Below, one piece after another: positions 7,185 through 11,933 of a DNA stretch of 11,933 nucleotides. Numbering within the stretch: position 1 is the stretch's first letter; each line of letters opens with the position of its first letter. The stretch spans positions 1-11,933 of the forward strand of contig JAKBAF010000005.1 in NCBI GenBank assembly GCA_021809305.1. Reading direction: 5' to 3'. This stretch comes from a bacterium (lineage in GTDB: Bacteria > Chlamydiota > Chlamydiia > Chlamydiales > JAFEGQ01). The notes under the pieces are model-generated. The model did not search any database and was not told the origin of the DNA. It saw only the letters and a program-made list of their open reading frames with translations. Position numbers and translations under genes: made by a program.

Positions 7185-9057
7185 ACTGAGGATGGCGATT
7201 CCGCCACCGGATGCGCGCAAGATAGGCGGCTACGAGAAGGATTACCAATCCCCAAAGGGTGGCCGATCGCCAATTAAAAAAGGGGTAGGGCTTTTGTGCC
7301 GGCCCTCCCCAACGTGGGCCGGGGGGCCAGAAGATAAAGAGGGGGGCGCCTTGAAGATTCTCCTCGGGAACAAAGCCAAAAAGGCGGCTATCGCCGCTTG
7401 AAGGTGGGTTATCCCCTAGGGCCATGTACATGCACTCGGGAACGTTTAAGCCAAAGGTGCGGATAAAATCGAGGTCGATCTTGCCCTCTTTTAAAGGAGG
7501 CCCTGTATCGATGAAGGGGAGGTAAGGGCGACTAGATTCAGCTCGCCTCATCTCACCCTCTTGAAAGGCCAAAAGAGAGGGATCTTGCGCGCTCATAAGA
7601 GGGGCTCCCATCACGTAGAGCGCCTCTTCTCGGTAGTAGGCGTAGCGGTGCGGATAGGCGGCCTGGCTTGCGCTGCGTGGCTCATAGAGGCGCGAAAAAT
7701 CGATGCCGAGATTAAAGAGCCCTTGGATCCTCTCTGGAGAGGGGTAGTAGAGCGGATGATCGGAGGGTAGGAGAGTGCGAATTCCGCCCCACCCTATGCG
7801 GTAGAGCACACCTGATTCAAATTCATAAGATCCATCAGGAACACCCTCAAAGCGGGCAGAGAGCGCGCTCGGTTGCACTCCCACGCGGCTCGCGTACCCC
7901 CCCCGAACTGCGAAGCGTGAGGTTGAGAGGTGGGAAAAGAGCCTCTTCAAGTGCTCCTCTCCGAGGGGCAAAAGAGAGGTTTGCGTGGCTAGCATGGGTC
8001 GCAGCCGCCCCTCCAAATCGTGGCCCAAGTAGGGGTGTGGATCGCTGAAACTCGGATGGTGGCGCAGTTCTAGATAGAGGAGTTGTAAGGGGCCACCCGG
8101 CGGCAGCAATGATAGCTGCAGAGCCTCATTTGGCGTCAGGAGCCTTGCCATTGCATAGTTGCCAACGCCATAGAGCTGGCTATAGGTATGCAACATCTCC
8201 GTGGGTCCAAGCGGGTCATCGGCTACCCACTGATCACCTACTCGAAGCTCTCCCTTGATCTCTCCCTTAGCGCTCGCCTCAAGACGCCCTGCCAGGATGT
8301 TCATCTGGTAGAGGAGGACCTGTGTAAAGAGGCCACTTAGCTCTCGCCCCTTTGCCACTACCTTGCCCTCAAATGTGATAAAGGGGATCGCCTCAATTCC
8401 CTCCATCCAAGGGCTTTCTCGGAGCTCTATCAGATCACGCCCCTCTCGATCGATCCCAAAGATCTTGCCGCCATAGAAATAGAGGACATCTCCTGGCTTC
8501 CCCATGCACCGCTTAACAAGCCGCTTCTTTCCTGGGAAGAGGAGGAAGTAGGTGGTCTCCTGATCGGGAATGTCCATATCTTCGGAGGTGAAGATAAACG
8601 TCCCCGTCCTCTCGACAAGGTGGGGATTGAAGGTAGCATGGCCCCTCTTAAGTGGAACGTTCACTCCAAAGACTGTCTTGGAAACAGCGACCCTATCTTG
8701 CTCCTGAAAGGTGGGTCGCATCGATCCTGTTGGGATCTCCATAGGCTCAAACCAGATCTGGCGGACAAGAAGGCTTAAGAGCAGAGCCAATGCGACGGCA
8801 ACGACTGTCTCTCCCAGGACAACCCAATGATTTGGCCACCTGTTGCTAGAGAGGATCTCCTCAACCTTTAGCGCAAGCTCGCTTGCATCGACCTCTCTTT
8901 TCTCAACACAGGCGAGGTCCAGCTCCCGGAGGCTCCACTCAAACTCTTCAAGACGCTCTTTGGGCAAGCGACTCCACTGCCTCTTGTACGAGCGCAGACC
9001 CGAGCGCAATATCCGCCGCGAATGGCTTAATTTGAGTTGTGTATTTGCCCTTCTCAA
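7162..9057 (-). CDS. lepB: Signal peptidase I, chlamydial long form
   Basis: 631 residues. It cleaves signal peptides from exported proteins at the outer face of the inner membrane, using a Ser/Lys dyad. An N-terminal cytoplasmic stretch (1-78) leads to a membrane segment at about 79-101. Box B follows (IPTGSMRPTF), with catalytic Ser112; then LVKRCMGKPGD, with general-base Lys182; and the C-terminal box GDNPPSSGDSR at 548-558. A second membrane segment lies at about 598-616, before a basic tail. About 350 residues separate the Lys box from the GDN box, against roughly 120 in E. coli; this enlargement and the total near 630 are typical of Chlamydiae. The only workable start is TTG 9057: an in-frame TAG sits 18 bases upstream, and no ATG/GTG occurs before the membrane segment. 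The ribosome-binding region is a G-run one base from the start. The 3' end overlaps the F-box gene by 23 bp. Confidence 0.93.
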   Translation of the reverse strand: MRRANTQLKLSHSRRILRSGLRSYKRQWSRLPKERLEEFEWSLRELDLACVEKREVDASELALKVEEILSSNRWPNHWVVLGETVVAVALALLLSLLVRQIWFEPMEIPTGSMRPTFQEQDRVAVSKTVFGVNVPLKRGHATFNPHLVERTGTFIFTSEDMDIPDQETTYFLLFPGKKRLVKRCMGKPGDVLYFYGGKIFGIDREGRDLIELRESPWMEGIEAIPFITFEGKVVAKGRELSGLFTQVLLYQMNILAGRLEASAKGEIKGELRVGDQWVADDPLGPTEMLHTYSQLYGVGNYAMARLLTPNEALQLSLLPPGGPLQLLYLELRHHPSFSDPHPYLGHDLEGRLRPMLATQTSLLPLGEEHLKRLFSHLSTSRFAVRGGYASRVGVQPSALSARFEGVPDGSYEFESGVLYRIGWGGIRTLLPSDHPLYYPSPERIQGLFNLGIDFSRLYEPRSASQAAYPHRYAYYREEALYVMGAPLMSAQDPSLLAFQEGEMRRAESSRPYLPFIDTGPPLKEGKIDLDFIRTFGLNVPECMYMALGDNPPSSGDSRLFGFVPEENLQGAPLFIFWPPGPRWGGPAQKPYPFFNWRSATLWGLVILLVAAYLARIRWRNRHPQFKKLSQD

Positions 9058-9058
9058 T

Positions 9059-9108
9059 CCCCCGCACCGCCCCTACTTACCCCTGGCTTACCCCTGGCTC
9101 ACCCCTGG
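9059..9108 (-). promoter_or_regulatory. Five-run guanine tract (possible RNA G-quadruplex) in the lepB leader, built on an 11-bp tandem repeat
   Basis: Read on the lepB coding strand, G-runs lie at 9102-9105, 9091-9094, 9080-9083, 9070-9073 (four Gs each) and 9059-9063 (five Gs), with loops of 7, 7, 6 and 6 nt. This satisfies the usual G-quadruplex pattern, with one spare run. The last run ends one base before the TTG start and covers the ribosome-binding region. A folded structure would therefore be expected to reduce translation. The pattern is seen directly; folding and function are inferred. Confidence 0.45.
9076..9108. repeat. Three tandem copies of an 11-bp unit upstream of lepB
   Basis: CTTACCCCTGG occurs at 9076-9086 and 9087-9097, followed by CTCACCCCTGG at 9098-9108 (one change). 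Copies abut exactly. It is non-coding for lepB because an in-frame TAG at 9073-9075 lies between it and the start. Slippage could change the copy number, and with it the number of G-runs in the leader. Confidence 0.9.
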
Positions 9109-9433
9109 AAGGTATTGTTAACGAAAATTACTTGTAGCACGCCAACTCTTAAATCTGCTATGAACCAGCCGCGCCAGAAAGAGGCCTGATAATCCCCTAG
9201 CCTGTGGGAAGTTTGTTCATAAGTGAGGAGGATGTCGATGATCTTCTCCTCTTAAAAGGCCTCTCCTGGGGAGCGTGATTCATTGGAGAAAATGGGGTGG
9301 TCTTTTCGTAATCTTCTAATTTACAGAGCTTTAAGTCTATTGAGCTCTGACGCAAGTCACTGATGCAACCTCTCGTTACATCTTGTGGAAAACCAGGTGG
9401 AACGGTTGTCAACAACAAAAGGTTGTTGATCAC
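9109..9433. other. Long intergenic stretch between the secreted-protein gene and lepB
   Basis: No RNA gene or insertion sequence was recognised. On the minus strand the frame of the upstream gene stays open for 78 codons past its TAG stop (9197-9433). The encoded residues are low in recognisable features, ending in a basic, Ser-rich segment (PFKRRRSSTSSS). A weak lepB promoter may lie near 9114-9145 (TTGGCG at 9140-9145), but no convincing -10 follows at standard spacing. Confidence 0.5.
9409..9429 (-). terminator. Small hairpin just after the 242-residue gene
   Basis: TCAACAAC (9409-9416) pairs with GTTGTTGA (9422-9429) around a five-base loop. It begins five bases after the TAG stop of the secreted-protein gene on the minus strand. 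The stem is AT-rich and no T-run follows, so it is at best a weak intrinsic terminator or an RNA-stabilising hairpin. Confidence 0.3.
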
Positions 9434-10162
9434 CTATCCCGTGTGCGGCCCCGTGTGTAGCAGGGGTTGTGGTGAGTGGAGGTGACTCCCAGAATCAACC
9501 ACCCGAACCTTGCCATCTGGTAGTGTGGGCGACATCTCAATCCAATAGGGAAAGTGGGCCGGATAGAGGTCTCCCCGAGCTGGCAGATAGATTGTGACCC
9601 TCCTTCCGGCAAGCTCTGTGCCATCCTTGGGCCACAACCCCTCATAGGCAACAAATGAGGCATCCTTGACCTTCACGCCTTGATAGACAAGCTGTGGATT
9701 CCACTCAGGCCTGGTGTCTGGCTGTCCAAAAGCCGGCGCCGGTCCCACCCGCTTCCGGTTCACAATGGGTAGAAAGTTCAAGTTCAGCAGCGTGGATAGA
9801 AAATGGTCCGTGCTAGAAAAATCGACCCACCCTCCTCGCGAAAATGAGTAGCACCGCTTCACTCGTCCCTCGCTGAGGTCTATACTGTAGACCATCCAAG
9901 AGGTGTGGTTCTTAGCGCCACGCTCAAACCAAGTCCGCCAGCTGGACCCTTTGTTTTTCACACACTCCGGAACCACCACCTCCTCAATTTGCACCTCTGC
10001 GTCACTGCGTCCCCTCACCAGCAGCAGTGTATAGGTCCGCCCCTGCATCGTCACAAGGTAGTCCCCCACACGCGCCTCGTATAGCCGCTCTGTCAAAGTC
10101 ATGGCTTTAACATCCGATCCCATCAAGAGCAGTGCCACCGCAAACAGCCATATGCCTCTCAT
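9434..10162 (-). CDS. Predicted secreted protein of unknown function
   Basis: 242 residues. ATG 10162 follows GGAGG with a 7-nt gap, a strong ribosome-binding site. The N-terminus is a classical Sec signal peptide: basic MRG, then IWLFAVALLLMG, then SDVKA with likely cleavage after Ala20; no lipobox Cys. The mature part has a short beta-rich look (GDYLVTMQGRTYTLLLV), a single Cys around residue 67, aromatic-rich stretches, and a C-terminal half with VTIYLPARGDLYPAHFPYWI and VRVVDSGSHLHSP. I do not recognise the family. A periplasmic or envelope-associated role is inferred only from the signal peptide. It lies upstream of lepB on the same strand. In C. trachomatis a conserved hypothetical gene (CT021, from memory) neighbours lepB, so this may be a syntenic orthologue, unverified. 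The frame stays open for 78 codons after its TAG stop. Confidence 0.8.
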   Translation of the reverse strand: MRGIWLFAVALLLMGSDVKAMTLTERLYEARVGDYLVTMQGRTYTLLLVRGRSDAEVQIEEVVVPECVKNKGSSWRTWFERGAKNHTSWMVYSIDLSEGRVKRCYSFSRGGWVDFSSTDHFLSTLLNLNFLPIVNRKRVGPAPAFGQPDTRPEWNPQLVYQGVKVKDASFVAYEGLWPKDGTELAGRRVTIYLPARGDLYPAHFPYWIEMSPTLPDGKVRVVDSGSHLHSPQPLLHTGPHTG

Positions 10163-10187
10163 CGATACTCCTCCCTTTTTTTATGCT

Positions 10188-10193
10188 ATCATA
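10188..10193 (-). promoter_or_regulatory. Candidate -10 element of the secreted-protein gene within a small palindrome
   Basis: TATGAT on the minus strand lies 25 bases before the start codon and sits inside the interrupted palindrome GCTATCATAGC (10185-10195). The -35 counterpart at 17 nt (TTAGTG, 10211-10216) is poor. The palindrome over the -10 could be an operator or coincidence. Confidence 0.25.
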
Positions 10194-10221
10194 GCCTAAG
10201 TAGGGCTTCCCACTAAAGCGG

Positions 10222-10250
10222 TAGTCAGGGATACGCAAAATCAGTATAGG
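10222..10250 (+). promoter_or_regulatory. Weak candidate promoter of the GH15 gene
   Basis: TAGTCA (10222-10227), 17-nt spacer, TATAGG (10245-10250); each box matches four of six consensus bases. It would leave a leader of only about 14 nt, just enough for the ribosome-binding site at 10259-10264. Confidence 0.2.
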
Positions 10251-10270
10251 AGAGAAGCAGGAGGTGTGAG

Positions 10271-11933
10271 GTGGCTTATCAGCCAATTGAGAATTACGGG
10301 TTGATTGGAAACATGCATACCACTGCCATGTGTGGGATGGATGGGTCGATTGACTTTTGCTGTTTTCCCTATTTCGACTCGCCCTCACTCTTTGCAGCTC
10401 TGCTCGATGATGAAATAGGGGGGCGCTTTACCATCGCCCCTCTTCTAGGCAACGTTCGTAACAAGCAGCTCTATCTTCCCGAGTCGTGCATCTTGTTGAC
10501 CCGCTTTCTCTCTCAGGATGGGGTGGCTGAGGTCTCCGACTTTATGCCGGTCGAGGATGATCCTCAAGTGCACTGCCTGGTACGCCGGGTAAAGACTGTC
10601 CGGGGGGAGGTTCCCTATCGCATGCTCTTTGCTCCCCGCTTTGACTACGCACGTGCAGAGCACACGGTCCACTTAAGTGAGGATCGGAGGGAGGCCCTCT
10701 TTATCTCACAGGGAAGGGATGGGATAGCTGTTCGTCTTATCTCTGAGGTGCCACTAAAGATTGTCAATGGCGCAGCGGTTGCCGAATTCACCCTGTCGCA
10801 TGGCGAGTCAACTCCCTTTATCATGGAAGATGTGTGTGAGGGAGGGGCGTCGCGGTGCAAAGACCCGAATTACGTCTCAGATTCGTTTAAAAAGACACTC
10901 AACTATTGGCGCTCTTGGATTGGGCGCTGCAAATATCAGGGGCGCTGGAGAGAGGTGGTTCACAGGTCGGCACTGACACTTAAGCTGCTCACCTCAAGAT
11001 TGCACGGCTCCCTTGTGGCAGCTCCTACATTTGGGCTGCCAGAGCAGATTGGAGGGGAGCGCAACTGGGACTATCGCTACACCTGGATTCGCGACGCCTC
11101 CTTCTCGCTCTACGCCCTGATTCGACTCGGCTATACAGAGGAGGCTGCGGCCTTTATGAAATGGGTCGAGGCACGGTGCGGAGAGCTTGAACCCGATGGC
11201 TCACTGCAGATCATGTATGGCATTGATGGGCGGCACACTTTGACAGAGGAGAGGCTCGACCACCTTCACGGATACAAGGGGTCGCGGCCTGTACGTATTG
11301 GCAATGGGGCCTACAACCAGTTCCAGCTCGATATCTATGGAGAGTTGATGGACTCTGTCTATCTCTATGATAAGTTCGGCTCTCCCATCTCCTACGATCT
11401 TTGGCGCAATTTAGTGCGCCTTCTCAACTGGGTGAGCGCTAACTGGGAGTCCAAGGATTCGGGAATATGGGAGTCGCGAGCAGGGCCTCAGGAGTTTCTC
11501 TACTCGCGCTTTATGTGCTGGGTGGCGCTTGATCGGGGGATTCGTCTTGCTACTAAACGCTCTCTTCCAGCTCCACTTGAGGAGTGGGGGAGACAGCGCA
11601 ATGAGATCTACCGGCAAGTCTTTACCGACTTCTGGGATCCCCAGCTGGCCTCATTTGTTCAGTACAAGGGCTCCAAGTCACTCGATGCGGCTAATCTCCT
11701 GATGCCTTTGGTTCGATTTATTAGCCCAAAGGATCCCAGGTGGCTCTCGACACTTGAGGCAACCCGCTGCACCTTAGTGGACGACTCTCTTGTCTATCGC
11801 TACCTAACGGGCGAGGAGTTCACAGATGGGCTGACAGGCGGTGAGGGGACCTTCTGTATGTGCTCTTTCTGGTATGTGGAGTGTCTAAGCCGCGCAGGTG
11901 ATGTCCACAAGGCCAGCCACAGCGCCGACAAGA
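10271..11933 (+). CDS. Glycoside hydrolase family 15 protein (glucoamylase/trehalase type), C-terminus outside window
   Basis: The frame is open from GTG 10271 to the right edge (554 complete codons). A full AGGAGG at 10259-10264, six bases upstream, decides the start, and YQPIENYGLIGNMHT...GMDGSID follows at once, the canonical N-terminus of bacterial GH15 proteins. The N-terminal beta-sandwich runs to about residue 215. The (alpha/alpha)6 catalytic barrel then carries RNWDYRYTWIRDASFSLYAL (264-283), the family signature. The two expected catalytic acids are visible: Glu401 in DSGIWESR (general acid) and Glu525 in GGEGTFCMCSFW (general base). GH15 enzymes invert and release glucose from alpha-glucans or trehalose; the substrate cannot be decided from these motifs. 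There is no signal peptide, so it is cytosolic, fitting turnover of stored glycogen or trehalose. Family members run to about 600 residues, so only the end is missing. It diverges from the secreted-protein gene across 108 bp. Confidence 0.92.
   Translation, partial: MAYQPIENYGLIGNMHTTAMCGMDGSIDFCCFPYFDSPSLFAALLDDEIGGRFTIAPLLGNVRNKQLYLPESCILLTRFLSQDGVAEVSDFMPVEDDPQVHCLVRRVKTVRGEVPYRMLFAPRFDYARAEHTVHLSEDRREALFISQGRDGIAVRLISEVPLKIVNGAAVAEFTLSHGESTPFIMEDVCEGGASRCKDPNYVSDSFKKTLNYWRSWIGRCKYQGRWREVVHRSALTLKLLTSRLHGSLVAAPTFGLPEQIGGERNWDYRYTWIRDASFSLYALIRLGYTEEAAAFMKWVEARCGELEPDGSLQIMYGIDGRHTLTEERLDHLHGYKGSRPVRIGNGAYNQFQLDIYGELMDSVYLYDKFGSPISYDLWRNLVRLLNWVSANWESKDSGIWESRAGPQEFLYSRFMCWVALDRGIRLATKRSLPAPLEEWGRQRNEIYRQVFTDFWDPQLASFVQYKGSKSLDAANLLMPLVRFISPKDPRWLSTLEATRCTLVDDSLVYRYLTGEEFTDGLTGGEGTFCMCSFWYVECLSRAGDVHKASHSADK

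Noticed and set aside
7312..7350. Two six-G runs as another G-quadruplex
   Set aside because: Only two runs with a 14-nt gap, within the lepB coding region; they do not meet the pattern.
9076..9108. CRISPR-like array
   Set aside because: Units are 11 bp and abut directly with no spacers.
9197..9433. A separate 78-residue gene starting at GTG 9433
   Set aside because: The GTG directly follows the TAG of the upstream gene in the same frame, has no ribosome-binding site of its own and is followed at once by a hairpin; better treated as an in-frame extension.
10185..10195. GCTATCATAGC palindrome as a definite operator
   Set aside because: Only five base pairs per arm; short palindromes like this occur by chance, so it is noted only within the promoter entry.
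1..11933. tRNA, rRNA, insertion sequences, integrases or attachment repeats
   Set aside because: No cloverleaf, rRNA core motif, transposase or flanking direct repeat was seen, so transfer of the effector block is not supported by mobile-element evidence in this window.

Overview
The window most likely comes from a member of the phylum Chlamydiae outside the classical Chlamydiaceae (an environmental, protist- or animal-associated lineage). The best evidence is the signal peptidase I at 7162-9057. It is 631 residues long, with a very large insertion between the catalytic-lysine box and the C-terminal GDN...SGDSR box and an extra C-terminal membrane segment, which is the architecture I know from chlamydial LepB. 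The F-box protein and the two proteins with Dbl-homology (RhoGEF-like) domains fit an intracellular bacterium of eukaryotic cells. Base composition is near 50% GC by eye, higher than in the well-known environmental chlamydiae, so I do not name a genus.

Layout. 2-337 (+) is the 3' end of a glycerophosphodiester phosphodiesterase. 343-2631 (-) and 2783-5209 (-) are two full-length paralogues, each ending in a DH domain. 5394-7184 (+) diverges from the second paralogue and encodes coiled coil + F-box + probable beta-propeller. 7162-9057 (-) is lepB, whose 3' end overlaps that of the F-box gene by 23 bp. 9058-9433 is the only long gap; its lepB-proximal end carries an 11-bp tandem repeat that makes five regularly spaced G-runs in the lepB leader. 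9434-10162 (-) is a predicted secreted protein of unknown function. 10271-11933 (+) diverges from it and is a GH15 glucoamylase/trehalase-type hydrolase cut by the right edge.

How the genes fit together. 343-7184 reads as a host-interaction block set among housekeeping genes. It combines two candidate modulators of host Rho-family GTPases with one candidate adaptor to host SCF ubiquitin ligases. In the 762-residue DH protein the three residues usually needed for exchange activity are recognisable, including the exact 37-residue spacing between the CR3 basic residue and the alpha-6 Asn. In the 808-residue paralogue two of the three are lost, which suggests an active enzyme beside a diverged partner. 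lepB, the secreted protein and the GH15 enzyme look like ordinary cell biology, except for the unusual G-rich leader and TTG start of lepB.

All family assignments come from reading motifs; no database search was possible.
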